Shown piece after piece: positions 18,296 through 28,667 of a stretch of 64,000 nucleotides of DNA (position 1 is its first letter; the number at the start of each line of letters is the position of its first letter). The position numbers and the translations under genes were made by a program. Origin of the DNA: Streptococcus infantis (lineage in GTDB: Bacteria > Bacillota > Bacilli > Lactobacillales > Streptococcaceae); contig NZ_JAHDAP010000002.1 in assembly GCF_018499575.1 (NCBI RefSeq), positions 62,001-126,000 on the forward strand, written 5' to 3'. The notes under the pieces are model-generated. The model did no database searches, had not been told where the DNA came from, and saw nothing but the letters and a program-made list of their open reading frames with translations.

Positions 18296-18311
18296 GCGCA
18301 AACGTTTGCGC
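18296..18311. promoter_or_regulatory. Perfect MalR operator at the malM transcription start
   Basis: GCGCAAACGTTTGCGC is a perfect 16-bp palindrome of LacI type, starting about eight bases after the malM -10 box, where a bound repressor would block initiation. Confidence 0.85.
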
Positions 18312-18355
18312 ATATAAATATGAAACTCTTAACTACAAACACGCGAGGTGCTAAT

Positions 18356-19873
18356 ATGAAAAAACGTCAAAGCGGTGTGTTGATGCACATCTCATCACTC
18401 CCAGGAGCATACGGAATCGGATCATTTGGTCAAAGCGCCTATGATTTCGTTGACTTCTTGGTTCGTACTAAGCAACGCTACTGGCAAATCCTTCCTTTGG
18501 GAACAACTAGCTATGGAGATTCTCCTTACCAATCATTCTCAGCCTTTGCTGGAAACACTCATTTTATCGACCTTGATATTTTGGTGGAGCAAGGTTTGTT
18601 GGAAGCAAGTGATCTTGAAGGTGTGGACTTTGGTAGCAACCCAACTGAAGTTGACTACGCTAAAATCTACTACGCACGCCGTCCGCTTTTAGAGAAAGCT
18701 GTTAAACGTTTCCTTGAAGTTGGAGATGTCAAAAATTACGAAAAGTTTGCTCAAGAAAATCAATCATGGCTTGAACTATTTGCAGAGTATATGGCTATCA
18801 AGGAGCATTTTGATAATCTTGCTTGGACAGAATGGCCAGATGCAGATGCACGTGCTCGCAAAGCCTCAACTCTTGAAAGTTACCGTGAACAATTAGCAGA
18901 TAAACTTGTTTACCACCGCGTAACGCAATACCTTTTCTTCCAACAATGGTTGAAATTGAAAGCATATGCTAACGAAAACCACATTGAAATCGTCGGAGAT
19001 ATGCCTATCTACGTGGCTGAAGACTCAAGCGATATGTGGGCTAATCCACATCTCTTTAAAACAGATGAAAATGGGAAAGCGACTCACATCGCAGGATGCC
19101 CTCCTGATGAGTTCTCTGCAGACGGTCAACTTTGGGGTAACCCAATCTATGACTGGGAAGCAATGGACAAAGATGGCTACAAATGGTGGATTGAACGCTT
19201 GCGTGAAAGCTTCAAAATCTACGATATCGTTCGTATCGACCACTTCCGTGGATTTGAGTCTTACTGGGAAATCCCTGCTGGTTCTGAAACAGCGGCAACT
19301 GGTAAATGGGTAAAAGGACCTGACTACAAACTCTTTGCAGCGGTTAAAGAAGAACTTGGTGACTTGAACATCATCGCCGAAGACCTTGGATTTATGACTG
19401 ACGAAGTTATTGAGTTGCGTGAACGTACTGGATTCCCAGGGATGAAGATTCTTCAATTTGCCTTCAACCCTGACGATGAAAGTATCGATAGCCCTCACTT
19501 GGCACCAAATAACTCTGTCATGTATACAGGAACACACGATAATAACACTGTTCTAGGTTGGTACCGTGATGAGATTGATGATCCAACTCGTGAGTACATG
19601 GCTCGTTACACGAACCGTAAAGAGTATGAAACAGTGCCACACGCAATGCTTCGCACAGTATTTTCATCCGTTAGCTTCATGGCTATTGCAACTATGCAAG
19701 ACTTGCTAGAATTGGATGGTTCAGCTCGTATGAACTTCCCATCTACTCTTGGTGGAAACTGGTCATGGCGTATGACAGCAGATCAACTAACTCCTGCTGT
19801 CGAAGAAACTTTGCTTGATCTGACTACAATTTATCGCAGAATTAATAAAAATTTGGTAGAATTAAAGAAATAA
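18356..19873 (+). CDS. malM: 4-alpha-glucanotransferase (amylomaltase) MalM
   Basis: A 505-residue GH77 enzyme that disproportionates maltodextrins, releasing glucose and making longer chains for MalP. GH77 features are clear: [19 protein letters not shown] near the start, the loop [11 protein letters not shown], and catalytic regions [14 protein letters not shown] (nucleophile Asp), [12 protein letters not shown] (acid/base Glu) and [13 protein letters not shown]. The start at 18356 follows GAGGTG and fits the promoter. malP follows 22 bases later. Equivalent to malQ of other bacteria. Confidence 0.96.
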   Translation: MKKRQSGVLMHISSLPGAYGIGSFGQSAYDFVDFLVRTKQRYWQILPLGTTSYGDSPYQSFSAFAGNTHFIDLDILVEQGLLEASDLEGVDFGSNPTEVDYAKIYYARRPLLEKAVKRFLEVGDVKNYEKFAQENQSWLELFAEYMAIKEHFDNLAWTEWPDADARARKASTLESYREQLADKLVYHRVTQYLFFQQWLKLKAYANENHIEIVGDMPIYVAEDSSDMWANPHLFKTDENGKATHIAGCPPDEFSADGQLWGNPIYDWEAMDKDGYKWWIERLRESFKIYDIVRIDHFRGFESYWEIPAGSETAATGKWVKGPDYKLFAAVKEELGDLNIIAEDLGFMTDEVIELRERTGFPGMKILQFAFNPDDESIDSPHLAPNNSVMYTGTHDNNTVLGWYRDEIDDPTREYMARYTNRKEYETVPHAMLRTVFSSVSFMAIATMQDLLELDGSARMNFPSTLGGNWSWRMTADQLTPAVEETLLDLTTIYRRINKNLVELKK

Positions 19874-19895
19874 GACATTATCAGGAGATACAAAA

Positions 19896-22154
19896 ATGTT
19901 ACCATTAAAAGAATTTGTACAAAATCGTTACAATAAATCGATCGCAGAATGTAGTAACGAAGAGCTTTACCTTGCTCTTCTTAACTACAGCAAGCTTGCA
20001 AGTAGCCAAAAACCAGTCAACACTGGCAAGAAAAAAGTTTACTATATCTCAGCTGAGTTCTTGATCGGTAAACTCCTGTCTAACAACTTGATTAACCTTG
20101 GTCTTTATGACGAAGTTAAGAAAGAACTTGCTGACGCAGGTAAAGAGTTGATCGAAATCGAAGAAGTAGAATTGGAACCATCACTTGGTAATGGTGGTTT
20201 GGGACGTTTGGCAGCCTGCTTTATCGACTCAATCGCTACACTTGGTTTGAACGGAGACGGGGTTGGTTTGAACTACCACTTCGGTCTTTTCCAACAAGTG
20301 CTTAAAAACAACCAACAAGAAACCATTCCTAACGCTTGGTTGACTGACCAAAACTGGTTGGTTCGTTCAAGCCGTAGCTACCAAGTGCCATTTGCACACT
20401 TTACATTGACATCTACTCTTTACGATATCGATGTACCTGGTTACAAAACAGCTACTAAAAACCGTTTGCGTTTGTTTGATTTGGACTCAGTTGATTCTTC
20501 AATCATCAAAGATGGTATCAACTTTGACAAGACAGACATCGCTCGCAACTTGACTCTTTTCCTTTACCCAGATGATAGTGACCGTCAAGGTGAATTGCTC
20601 CGTATTTTCCAACAATACTTCATGGTTTCAAACGGTGCTCAATTGATCATCGATGAAGCAATCGAAAAAGGAAGCAACTTGCATGACCTTGCTGACTACG
20701 CAGTTGTACAAATCAACGATACTCACCCATCAATGGTGATTCCTGAGTTGATCCGTCTTTTGACTGAACGTGGTATCGAACTTGATGAGGCAATCTCTAT
20801 CGTTCGCAACATGACAGCTTATACCAACCACACAATTCTTGCGGAAGCCCTTGAAAAATGGCCTCTTGAATTCTTGGAAGAAGTGGTTCCTCACTTGGTA
20901 CCAATCATCAAAGAATTGGATCGTCGTGTGAAAGCAGAATACAAAGACCCAGCTGTTCAAATCATTGATGAAAACGACCGTGTACACATGGCTCACATGG
21001 ATATCCACTACGGATACAGTGTTAACGGGGTAGCAGCACTCCACACTGAAATCTTGAAGAACTCTGAGTTGAAAGCTTTCTACGACATCTACCCAGAAAA
21101 ATTCAACAACAAAACAAACGGGATCACATTCCGCCGTTGGCTCATGCATGCCAACCCAAGCTTGTCTCACTACTTGGATGAGATTCTTGGACGCGATTGG
21201 CACCACGATGCTTCTAAGTTGGAAGACCTTCTCTCATATGAAGACAAGGCTGCTGTCAAAGAAAAATTGGAAAGCATCAAAGCTCACAACAAACGTAAAT
21301 TGGCTCGTCACTTGAAGGAACATCAAGGTGTGGAAATCAATACAAACTCTATCTTTGATATCCAAATCAAACGTCTTCACGAGTACAAACGCCAACAAAT
21401 GAACGCATTGTATGTGATTCATAAATACCTTGACATCAAGGCTGGTAACATCCCTGCTCGTCCAATCACAGTATTCTTTGGTGGTAAAGCAGCTCCTGCC
21501 TACACAATCGCTCAAGATATCATCCACTTGATCCTTTGCTTGTCAGAAGTGATTGCAAACGACCCAGCAGTAGCACCACACTTGCAAGTGGTTATGGTTG
21601 AAAACTACAACGTTACTGCAGCAAGCTTCCTCATCCCAGCATGTGATATCTCAGAACAAATCTCACTTGCTTCTAAAGAAGCTTCAGGTACTGGTAACAT
21701 GAAATTCATGTTGAACGGAGCTTTGACTCTTGGTACTATGGACGGTGCTAACGTGGAAATCGCTGAGTTGGTTGGAGACGAAAACATCTACATCTTCGGT
21801 GAAGATTCAGAAACTGTTATCGACCTTTACGCAAAAGAAGCTTACAAATCAAGCGAATTCTACGCTCGTAAAGCGATCAAACCATTGGTTGACTTTATCG
21901 TGAGCGACGCTGTTCTTGCAGTTGGTAAGAAAGAACGTTTGGAACGTCTTTACAACGAATTGATCAACAAAGACTGGTTCATGACTCTTCTTGACTTGGA
22001 AGACTACATCAAGGTGAAAGAGCAAATGCTTGCTGACTACGAAGACCGTGACGCATGGTTGGATAAAGTGATTGTCAACATTGCTAAAGCAGGATTCTTC
22101 TCATCTGACCGTACAATCGCTCAGTACAACGAAGATATCTGGCACTTGAACTAA
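19896..22154 (+). CDS. malP: Maltodextrin/glycogen phosphorylase MalP
   Basis: A 752-residue GT35 phosphorylase that releases glucose-1-phosphate from alpha-1,4-glucans. Signature regions: [16 protein letters not shown] near residue 90, [14 protein letters not shown], and the pyridoxal-phosphate lysine segment [28 protein letters not shown]. It is shorter at the N-terminus than animal phosphorylases, as usual for bacteria. It forms an operon with malM and ends at a strong terminator. Confidence 0.96.
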   Translation: MLPLKEFVQNRYNKSIAECSNEELYLALLNYSKLASSQKPVNTGKKKVYYISAEFLIGKLLSNNLINLGLYDEVKKELADAGKELIEIEEVELEPSLGNGGLGRLAACFIDSIATLGLNGDGVGLNYHFGLFQQVLKNNQQETIPNAWLTDQNWLVRSSRSYQVPFAHFTLTSTLYDIDVPGYKTATKNRLRLFDLDSVDSSIIKDGINFDKTDIARNLTLFLYPDDSDRQGELLRIFQQYFMVSNGAQLIIDEAIEKGSNLHDLADYAVVQINDTHPSMVIPELIRLLTERGIELDEAISIVRNMTAYTNHTILAEALEKWPLEFLEEVVPHLVPIIKELDRRVKAEYKDPAVQIIDENDRVHMAHMDIHYGYSVNGVAALHTEILKNSELKAFYDIYPEKFNNKTNGITFRRWLMHANPSLSHYLDEILGRDWHHDASKLEDLLSYEDKAAVKEKLESIKAHNKRKLARHLKEHQGVEINTNSIFDIQIKRLHEYKRQQMNALYVIHKYLDIKAGNIPARPITVFFGGKAAPAYTIAQDIIHLILCLSEVIANDPAVAPHLQVVMVENYNVTAASFLIPACDISEQISLASKEASGTGNMKFMLNGALTLGTMDGANVEIAELVGDENIYIFGEDSETVIDLYAKEAYKSSEFYARKAIKPLVDFIVSDAVLAVGKKERLERLYNELINKDWFMTLLDLEDYIKVKEQMLADYEDRDAWLDKVIVNIAKAGFFSSDRTIAQYNEDIWHLN

Positions 22155-22162
22155 GATTAAAC

Positions 22163-22192
22163 AAAAACGCATCTTTAATAGATGCGTTTTTT
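22163..22192 (+). terminator. Intrinsic terminator of malMP
   Basis: AAAACGCATCT and AGATGCGTTTT pair around TTAAT, followed by more T. Confidence 0.9.
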
Positions 22193-22206
22193 GATTTTAG
22201 ATTCAT

Positions 22207-23055
22207 TCACAGTACTTTCCCAATAAGAATCTCTGCTTCGATGGTAATCTCTGTCAGTTGGCTCCAGTCAATCTTGCTTTGATCGACGTGAAAGAGTAGG
22301 GGCGTCATGCTAAGCAGGGCTTGGCGTTGCTCTGCGGTGATGGACTTGGTCAGGGAAGCTATCTGACTCGATTGGATGCTGAAATGTTCCTGGAAATGTT
22401 CCTTAATATCTTGGTTGGAATAGTCCTTCTTTGTTAGTTGCTCCTGTACCATTTGGCGGATTTCTTTAAGGTGATTTTCGGTAGGAATGACCTTGATTAA
22501 GATGCCGTCTTTTGATAATACTCTTTGAAATTCTCCGTAGTTGGCAGGCGAGAAGATATCAAGTAGCATATCCATGCTAGCGTCTTTTATAGGAAGGCGA
22601 GCCAGGTCGCCGACAAACCAGTTGACTGCCCAGTTGGTTTCGCTTTTGGCTGCGATTTGGACCGAGTCTTTTGAAATGTCAAAGGCATAGAAGGTTTTAT
22701 CAGAGTTGGCTTCTTGGAGTTTACGAGAGTAAAACCCCTCGCCACAACCGATATCCAAGACAGTTTTTGCGGATAGCTTCGTTGCTAGTAAGTCCGAGAT
22801 GGTTTCTAAGATAGCCTGGTAAAATCCAGCTTCTAGGATTTGCTGGCGGTTCTGAAAGTTTTCCTTGTCGTAGTTAGCAGATTGCTTGATTTGGGGTGCC
22901 AGATTGACATAGCCGAATTTTGCCAGATCAAAAGAATGGCGATTCTCACACTTGAGACTGCTTTCAACCAAGGCCAGATTTTCTTGGCAGATAGGGCAGG
23001 CAAAGGCGCTAGCAGAAGCAAAGCGCTGGAGTTTGGGTTTGAGGTTTGTATTCAT
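22207..23055 (-). CDS. rlmA: 23S rRNA (guanine-N1)-methyltransferase, RlmA type
   Basis: A 282-residue SAM-dependent methyltransferase of the RlmA family, in Gram-positives RlmA(II)/TlrB, which methylates G748 in 23S rRNA. An N-terminal zinc site (CPICQENL ... CENRHSFD) is followed by YVNLAPQ and the class I methyltransferase core with SAM motif VLDIGCGEGFYSRKL. In pneumococcus this modification affects telithromycin susceptibility. The ATG has no ribosome binding site and coincides with the predicted transcription start (promoter 23062-23090), so the mRNA may be leaderless. Confidence 0.9.
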   Translation of the reverse strand: MNTNLKPKLQRFASASAFACPICQENLALVESSLKCENRHSFDLAKFGYVNLAPQIKQSANYDKENFQNRQQILEAGFYQAILETISDLLATKLSAKTVLDIGCGEGFYSRKLQEANSDKTFYAFDISKDSVQIAAKSETNWAVNWFVGDLARLPIKDASMDMLLDIFSPANYGEFQRVLSKDGILIKVIPTENHLKEIRQMVQEQLTKKDYSNQDIKEHFQEHFSIQSSQIASLTKSITAEQRQALLSMTPLLFHVDQSKIDWSQLTEITIEAEILIGKVL

Positions 23056-23061
23056 AGTTTT

Positions 23062-23090
23062 AGTCTAGCAAAAAAAGGACTGGATAGCAA
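23062..23090 (-). promoter_or_regulatory. Promoter of rlmA nested in the tyrS terminator
   Basis: Minus strand: -35 TTGCTA (23090-23085), 17-base spacer, extended -10 TGC-TAGACT (-10 at 23067-23062). The predicted +1 is 23055, the first base of the ATG. The -35 lies in the loop of the tyrS terminator hairpin. Confidence 0.65.
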
Positions 23091-23103
23091 ATGCCTCCAG
23101 TCT
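23070..23103 (-). terminator. Intrinsic terminator of tyrS
   Basis: Minus strand: GACTGGA (23102-23096) pairs with TCCAGTC (23084-23078), then a C and seven T. Confidence 0.85.
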
Positions 23104-23108
23104 GTTTG

Positions 23109-24365
23109 TTAATATGTAAGGACGAAGTATTTTTTCTTACCACGACGGATAACAGTCAGTTCGTTCTCTAACTTATCTGCATCTCCTAAGACATAGTCAA
23201 GGTCTTGGATACGGTCGCCGTTGACGTAGATAGCACCGTTTTGAACGTCTTCACGGGCTTGGCGTTTTGAATTAACCACGCCAGATGATACGAGAAGTTC
23301 AACGATGTTGTGGTTTTCATCTGCTTGAACTTGGTAGTTTGGCACGCCACGAAGTCCTTGTTTGAGTTCTTTGACAGAAAGGTTTTTGATGTTTCCAGCA
23401 AAGAGTTGTTCAGTGATGTTAAGGGCTTCTTTGTAAGCTTCTTCTCCGTGAACAAGAGTCACGACTTCACGAGCGAGGACTTTTTGAGCCAAGCGTTCGT
23501 GTGGAGCTGCTTCAAACTGTTTGCGGATGTCTTCAATCTCGTCTAATGACAAGAAAGTAAAGATTTTCAAGAAGCGAACAGCGTCAGCATCCATGACATT
23601 CATCCAGAATTGGTACATTTCGTATGGAGAAGTCTTTTCAGGGTTGAGCCAAACAGCGTTCCCTTCAGATTTACCAAATTTCTTACCCGTCGCGTCTGTA
23701 ATCAGTGGAACAGTAATCACGTGACCAATCTTGTCAGCTTTACGACGAAGCAATTCGGTACCAGCAGTCATATTTCCCCATTGGTCAGAACCACCGATTT
23801 GAAGGGTTACATTGTGCTCTTGGTTAAGAACGAAGAAGTCGTAACCTTGCATGATTTGGTAGGCAAACTCAGTGTAAGAAATCCCTGTTTCGATCCGTTT
23901 CTTCACAGACTCCTTGCTCATCATGTAGTTGACAGTGAAGTATTTTCCGATATCACGGAGGAAGTCAATGAAGCTGATGCTGCCAAACCAGTCGTAGTTG
24001 TTGACCATGACAGCTTTATTTTCACCATTTTCAAAGTCAAGAAAGCGAGAAAGTTGTCCTTGGATAGACTTGACCCAGCCATCTACTGTGTCTTTTGTTT
24101 GGAGACTACGCTCAGCATCTTTGAAGGACGGATCTCCGATGAGACCTGTAGCACCGCCAACGAGCGCATATGGTTTGTGACCTGCTAACTGCAAGCGACG
24201 ACTTGTCAAGATTGCGACAAGGTGGCCTAGGTGAAGGCTGTCAGCAGTTGGATCGTAGCCAGTATAATAAGAAACTTGACCTTCTTCTAGGGCTTTACGC
24301 AAAGCTTCTTCATCAGTCGTTTGAAAAATCAAACCACGCTCTTTTAGCTCATCAAAAATGTGCAT
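23109..24365 (-). CDS. tyrS: Tyrosine--tRNA ligase
   Basis: A 418-residue class Ic synthetase of normal length. HIGH-like motif [16 protein letters not shown], tyrosine-binding segment [26 protein letters not shown]-like motif [13 protein letters not shown], and a C-terminal S4 domain ([26 protein letters not shown]). Single-gene transcript with its own extended -10 promoter (minus strand TGG-TACAAT, -10 at 24407-24402) and terminator. The leader is too short for a T-box. Confidence 0.97.
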   Translation of the reverse strand: MHIFDELKERGLIFQTTDEEALRKALEEGQVSYYTGYDPTADSLHLGHLVAILTSRRLQLAGHKPYALVGGATGLIGDPSFKDAERSLQTKDTVDGWVKSIQGQLSRFLDFENGENKAVMVNNYDWFGSISFIDFLRDIGKYFTVNYMMSKESVKKRIETGISYTEFAYQIMQGYDFFVLNQEHNVTLQIGGSDQWGNMTAGTELLRRKADKIGHVITVPLITDATGKKFGKSEGNAVWLNPEKTSPYEMYQFWMNVMDADAVRFLKIFTFLSLDEIEDIRKQFEAAPHERLAQKVLAREVVTLVHGEEAYKEALNITEQLFAGNIKNLSVKELKQGLRGVPNYQVQADENHNIVELLVSSGVVNSKRQAREDVQNGAIYVNGDRIQDLDYVLGDADKLENELTVIRRGKKKYFVLTY

Positions 24366-24401
24366 GTGTCTTTTCTCCTTTTTAAAATATTGTTTCTACC
24401 T

Positions 24402-24410
24402 ATTGTACCA
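24402..24410 (-). promoter_or_regulatory. Extended -10 promoter of tyrS
   Basis: Minus strand TGG-TACAAT with no strong -35. It gives a leader of about 30 bases containing AAAGGAG. Confidence 0.55.
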
Positions 24411-24483
24411 CAAAGTCAGGAAATAGCCTAGTATCTTAGGGGAGAAAGTTGGTGCATGGACTTTTTTGGAAACGAGTGAAATA

Positions 24484-24492
24484 TGGTATAAT
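24484..24492 (+). promoter_or_regulatory. Extended -10 promoter of mutL
   Basis: TGG-TATAAT, -10 at 24487-24492. The mutL ATG lies 56 bases downstream behind AAAGGGG. Confidence 0.65.
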
Positions 24493-24548
24493 AGCACTAG
24501 CTTATTTTCAGAGAAATAGATAAAAATAGTTAAGAAAGGGGCTGAAAG

Positions 24549-26498
24549 ATGTCTCATATTATTGAATTGCCGGAAGTCTTGACCAACCAAATCGCAGCAG
24601 GAGAAGTCATCGAACGTCCTGCTAGTGTGGTTAAGGAGCTAGTTGAAAACGCTATTGATGCTGGCACTAGCCAGATTATCGTTGAAATCGAGGAAGCTGG
24701 GCTTAAGAAAATCCAAATCACAGATAATGGTCACGGGATTGCCCACGATGAAGTCGAGTTGGCTCTCCGCCGTCATGCGACCAGTAAGATTAAGAATCAA
24801 GCGGATCTTTTTCGGATTCGGACCCTCGGCTTTCGTGGTGAAGCTCTGCCTTCTATCGCATCTGTCAGTGTTTTGACTTTGTTGACAGCGGTGGATGGTG
24901 CCAGTCACGGGACCAAGCTAGTGGCTCGTGGGGGAGAAGTTGAGGAAATCATTCCAGCGACAAGTCCTGTAGGGACTAAGGTTTGTGTGGAAGACCTCTT
25001 TTTCAATACACCGGCTCGTCTCAAGTATATGAAGAGTCAGCAGGCGGAGTTGTCTCATATCATTGATATTGTCAATCGTCTGGGGCTAGCCCATCCGGAG
25101 ATTTCTTTTAGCCTGATTAGCGATGGCAAGGAAATGACACGAACAGCTGGTACGGGTCAACTGCGCCAAGCCATTGCTGGGATTTATGGTTTAGCCAGTG
25201 CCAAAAAAATGGTTGAAATTGAGAATGCTGACCTAGATTTTGAAATTTCTGGCTTTGTCTCATTGCCGGAATTGACACGGGCTAATCGCAACTATATCAG
25301 TCTCTTCATCAATGGCCGTTATATCAAGAATTTCCTGCTCAATCGTGCCATTTTAGATGGATACGGTAGCAAACTCATGGTGGGGCGTTTTCCACTGGCT
25401 GTTATTCACATCCAGATTGACCCTTACTTAGCCGATGTCAATGTGCACCCAACCAAGCAAGAGGTACGAATTTCCAAGGAAAGGGAGCTGATGGCACTGG
25501 TTTCAGAAGCTATTGCAAAGAGTCTCAAGGAACAGACCTTGATTCCAGATGCCTTGGAAAATCTGGCTAAGTCTACTGTTCGCAATCGTGAAAAGGTAGA
25601 GCAAACCACTTTACCGCTGAGAGAAAACACGCTCTACTATGAAAAAACGGAGCTGACAAGACCGACTCAAGCTGAGGTAGCAGACCATCAGGTGAATCTG
25701 ACGGAAGAAAGACAGGATTTGAATCTGTTTGCTAAGGAAACCTTAGACCAGATAACCAAGCCAGCCAAACTGCATTTTGCAGAGAGAAAGCCTGCTAATT
25801 ATGACCAACTAGACCATCCAGAGCTAGATTTAGCCAGTCTGGATAAGGCTTATGACAAGCTAGAGCGAGAAGAATCTTCAAGCTTCCCAGAGTTGGAATT
25901 TTTTGGGCAAATGCATGGGACCTATCTCTTTGCCCAAGGTAGAGATGGGCTTTACATCATAGACCAACACGCAGCCCAGGAGCGGGTTAAGTATGAGGAG
26001 TACCGTGAGAGCATTGGCAATGTTGACCAGAGCCTGCAGCAACTCCTAGTGCCCTATATCTTTGAATTTCCTGCGGATGATGCCCTTCGTCTCAAGGAAA
26101 GAATGCCTCTCTTAGAGGAAGTTGGCGTCTTTCTAGCAGAGTACGGGGAGAATCAATTTATCTTGCGCGAACATCCCATTTGGATGGCAGAGGAGGAAAT
26201 CGAGTCTGGGATCTATGAAATGTGCGACATGCTCCTCTTGACCAAGGAAGTTTCGATAAAGAAATATCGAGCAGAGCTAGCCATTATGATGTCCTGCAAG
26301 CGGTCCATCAAGGGCAACCATCGTATTGATGATCACTCTGCTAGACAACTCCTCTACCAACTCTCCCAATGTGACAATCCATACAACTGTCCCCACGGAC
26401 GTCCTGTTTTGGTTCACTTTACCAAGTCGGACATGGAAAAGATGTTCCGTCGCATTCAGGAAAATCATACTAGCCTCAGAGAGCTAGGAAAATACTAA
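24549..26498 (+). CDS. mutL: DNA mismatch repair protein MutL (HexB)
   Basis: A 649-residue mismatch-repair matchmaker, called HexB in pneumococcus. The N-terminal GHKL ATPase has motifs [16 protein letters not shown] and [13 protein letters not shown] and a following transducer domain ([14 protein letters not shown]). After a charged linker (about 345-445) the C-terminal dimerisation domain contains [26 protein letters not shown] and CPHGRP, the metal-binding endonuclease signature expected in bacteria without MutH. mutS is not in the window. The last base of the stop codon lies in a BOX repeat. Confidence 0.96.
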   Translation: MSHIIELPEVLTNQIAAGEVIERPASVVKELVENAIDAGTSQIIVEIEEAGLKKIQITDNGHGIAHDEVELALRRHATSKIKNQADLFRIRTLGFRGEALPSIASVSVLTLLTAVDGASHGTKLVARGGEVEEIIPATSPVGTKVCVEDLFFNTPARLKYMKSQQAELSHIIDIVNRLGLAHPEISFSLISDGKEMTRTAGTGQLRQAIAGIYGLASAKKMVEIENADLDFEISGFVSLPELTRANRNYISLFINGRYIKNFLLNRAILDGYGSKLMVGRFPLAVIHIQIDPYLADVNVHPTKQEVRISKERELMALVSEAIAKSLKEQTLIPDALENLAKSTVRNREKVEQTTLPLRENTLYYEKTELTRPTQAEVADHQVNLTEERQDLNLFAKETLDQITKPAKLHFAERKPANYDQLDHPELDLASLDKAYDKLEREESSSFPELEFFGQMHGTYLFAQGRDGLYIIDQHAAQERVKYEEYRESIGNVDQSLQQLLVPYIFEFPADDALRLKERMPLLEEVGVFLAEYGENQFILREHPIWMAEEEIESGIYEMCDMLLLTKEVSIKKYRAELAIMMSCKRSIKGNHRIDDHSARQLLYQLSQCDNPYNCPHGRPVLVHFTKSDMEKMFRRIQENHTSLRELGKY

Positions 26499-26600
26499 TA
26501 CTCTTCGAAAATCTCTCTAAACCTCGTCAGCCTTACCTTGCCTAACTCAAGTTATGCCTACGGTTAGCTTCCTAGTTTAGATTTGATTTTCATTGAGTAT
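26498..26600. repeat. BOX element (boxA-boxC, no boxB)
   Basis: About 103 bp starting ATACTCTTCGAAAATC and ending GATTTTCATTGAGTAT, with an internal segment related to the boxA primer site (CGTCAG..TACCTTGCC) and the boxC-like CTTCCTAGTTT. The ends are imperfect inverted repeats. It fills the mutL-ruvA gap and is homologous along its length with the element at 36331-36435. Confidence 0.85.
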
Positions 26601-26617
26601 AAATTGAAGGGAAAATT

Positions 26618-27211
26618 ATGTACGAATATCTAAAGGGTATTATTACCAAAATTACTGCTAAATACATCGTTCTAGAAGCTAACGGTATCGGCTACATTCT
26701 GCATGTAGCTAACCCTTATGCCTACTCAGGACAAGTCAACCAAGAAGCAAAAATCTATGTGCATCAAGTTGTACGTGAAGATGCTCATCTACTTTACGGT
26801 TTTCGTTCAGAAGACGAGAAAAAGCTCTTTCTCAGCTTGATTTCGGTGTCGGGCATTGGCCCAGTCTCTGCGCTTGCTATTATCGCAGCTGATGACAATG
26901 CAGGACTTGTGCAAGCTATCGAGACCAAGAACATCACCTACTTGACCAAATTCCCTAAAATCGGGAAGAAAACAGCCCAACAGATGGTCTTGGACTTAGA
27001 AGGGAAAGTGGTTGTTGCAGGAGACGATCTCCCTGTCAAGGCTACAGCACCATCTAGCAGTGCCAACCAAGAATTGGAAGAAGCTATGGAAGCCATGTTG
27101 GCTCTTGGTTACAAGGCTACCGAACTCAAGAAAATCAAGAAATTCTTTGAAGGGACGACCGATACAGCAGAGAACTATATCAAGTCTGCTCTTAAGATGT
27201 TGGTCAAATAG
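26618..27211 (+). CDS. ruvA: Holliday junction branch migration protein RuvA
   Basis: A 197-residue protein of typical length. It binds four-way junctions and loads the RuvB motor. Domain I OB-fold ([28 protein letters not shown]), domain II with helix-hairpin-helix motifs ([35 protein letters not shown]), a flexible linker rich in Ala/Ser, and domain III ([19 protein letters not shown]). ruvB is not adjacent, as in pneumococcus. tag follows 9 bases later. Confidence 0.96.
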   Translation: MYEYLKGIITKITAKYIVLEANGIGYILHVANPYAYSGQVNQEAKIYVHQVVREDAHLLYGFRSEDEKKLFLSLISVSGIGPVSALAIIAADDNAGLVQAIETKNITYLTKFPKIGKKTAQQMVLDLEGKVVVAGDDLPVKATAPSSSANQELEEAMEAMLALGYKATELKKIKKFFEGTTDTAENYIKSALKMLVK

Positions 27212-27220
27212 GAGAATAAG

Positions 27221-27784
27221 ATGCCCAAACGCTGTGGCTGGGTTAAAATGAACAACCCGCTATATATAGCCTACCATGATAAAGAATGGGGACGTCCCCT
27301 CCATGATGACCATGCCCTTTTTGAGTTGCTCTGTATGGAAACCTATCAGGCAGGGCTGTCTTGGGAAACGGTGCTCAACAAACGACAAGCCTTTCGGGAA
27401 GCTTTTCATGGTTACCAAATTCATCGTGTTGCAGAGATGAGCGACTCCGAATTGGAAGATTTAATTGACAATGTAGCGATCATCCGAAATCGAGCTAAGA
27501 TTTTTGCGACGCGTGCCAACGCCCAAGCCGTTCTACAAGTCCAGGCAGAGTTTGGCTCTTTTGATAGCTATCTCTGGTCTTTTGTCGAGGGGAAAACTAT
27601 CGTTAATGATGTGCCTGACTACAGCCAGGCGCCTGCCAAAACAGCTCTATCTGAGAAATTATCCAAAGATCTCAAAAAACGAGGCTTTAAGTTTACGGGT
27701 CCTGTTGCAGTTTTGTCATTTCTACAAGCTGCAGGTCTGGTTGATGACCATGAGAATGATTGTGAATGGAAGGGTCTTAAATGA
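27221..27784 (+). CDS. tag: DNA-3-methyladenine glycosylase I
   Basis: A 187-residue base-excision repair enzyme that removes 3-methyladenine. Characteristic Tag segments: RCGWVKMNNPLYIAYHDKEWG at the start with the zinc-binding Cys4-type N-terminus, FELLCMETYQAGLSWETVLNKR, and a C-terminal GFKFTGPVAVLSFLQAAGLVDDHENDC supplying further zinc ligands. Co-transcribed with ruvA behind TAGGAG. Confidence 0.95.
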   Translation: MPKRCGWVKMNNPLYIAYHDKEWGRPLHDDHALFELLCMETYQAGLSWETVLNKRQAFREAFHGYQIHRVAEMSDSELEDLIDNVAIIRNRAKIFATRANAQAVLQVQAEFGSFDSYLWSFVEGKTIVNDVPDYSQAPAKTALSEKLSKDLKKRGFKFTGPVAVLSFLQAAGLVDDHENDCEWKGLK

Positions 27785-28455
27785 TGTCTACCAAATATAA
27801 GGGAGTTCTGGTTTTTGGGCTCCTCTATACAGTTCTCTTTGTGTTTGATGGCATTAGATGGTTGTCTTTCTTGATGCCATCTACCATTGCAAATTATCTA
27901 GTCTATGTAGTATTAGCTCTATATGGCTCTTTCTTGTTCAAGGATAGATTGATTCAACAATGGAATGAGATTAGAAAGACGAAAAGAAAATTCTTCTTTG
28001 GCGTCTTAACAGGCTGGCTCTTTCTCATTCTGCTGACTGTTGTCTTTGGCTTTGTATCAGAGATGTTGAGACGGTTTTTGGGGCTGGTCGGACAAGGTCT
28101 AAACCAGTCGAATATTCAAAGTACCTTTCAAGAGCAACCACTACTGATAGCGGTTTTTGCCTGCATCATAGGACCTTTAGTAGAAGAGCTCTTTTTCCGT
28201 CAAATTTTATTGAGATATTTAAGGAAAAGTCTACCAACTTGGTTGAGTGTCTTTTTGGTCGGCCTTGTCTTTGCGCTTACTCATATGCATAGTTTGTCTT
28301 TATCAGAGTGGATTGGTGCAGTCGGATACCTAGGTGGTGGCCTTGCCTTTTCAATTATTTATGTGAAAGAAAAGGAGAATATTTACTATCCCCTACTTGT
28401 TCACATGTTAAGCAACAGTCTCTCCTTGATCATTTTAGCTATCAGTAGTATGTGA
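27781..28455 (+). CDS. CPBP family intramembrane metalloprotease
   Basis: A 224-residue membrane protein with about six helices. Diagnostic CPBP motifs: EELFFRQILLRYL (EExxxR), FALTHMH (FxxxH) and HMLSNSL. The first of two adjacent ATGs overlaps the tag stop codon (ATGA), so it is translationally coupled to tag. The substrate is unknown; family members include Abi/bacteriocin self-immunity proteins. The gene is separated from the convergent peptidase gene by a dispersed repeat. Confidence 0.88.
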   Translation: MMSTKYKGVLVFGLLYTVLFVFDGIRWLSFLMPSTIANYLVYVVLALYGSFLFKDRLIQQWNEIRKTKRKFFFGVLTGWLFLILLTVVFGFVSEMLRRFLGLVGQGLNQSNIQSTFQEQPLLIAVFACIIGPLVEELFFRQILLRYLRKSLPTWLSVFLVGLVFALTHMHSLSLSEWIGAVGYLGGGLAFSIIYVKEKENIYYPLLVHMLSNSLSLIILAISSM

Positions 28456-28480
28456 CGAAAATGCCAGTAATGATAATGAG

Positions 28481-28667
28481 AAAAAGAGGCTGGGACAAAA
28501 GTCCTAGCCTCTCAATTGTCTATGGATTGTCGAGCAAGACGCAGTGGTTGAGTGGGCTCTACTACGCTGCTTTCATCAGCTTTTACAGCCCTACTCAACT
28601 GTGCGGAGGTGGGATGACGAAATCGAATTCTAACGAATTACCAATTTCTGTCCCACTCTCTTTCTTT
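28481..28667. repeat. Dispersed intergenic repeat with inverted ends
   Basis: About 187 bp lying between convergent genes. The left end GAGGCTGGGAC and right end GTCCCACTCTC are imperfect inverted repeats. Inside are a hairpin at the left end and a longer foldback (GTTGAGTGGGCT with AGCCCTACTCAAC). It resembles repeats I recall next to many mitis-group genes. It overlaps the 3' end of the S66 peptidase gene and supplies its stop codon. The small ORF at 28452-28763 is an artefact of it. Confidence 0.65.
28482..28511 (-). terminator. Terminator of the S66 peptidase gene within the repeat
   Basis: On the minus strand GAGGCTAGGAC, loop TTTT, GTCCCAGCCTC, then TTTTTC. On the plus strand no T-run follows, so it acts leftward. 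Confidence 0.75.

Noticed and set aside
23610..24188. Plus-strand ORF of 192 codons inside tyrS
   Set aside because: Antisense frame of a clear synthetase gene.
24366..24548. T-box leaders for tyrS or aspS, and a purine riboswitch before the NCS2 permease
   Set aside because: The leaders are too short (about 30 bases) and none of the conserved boxes is present.
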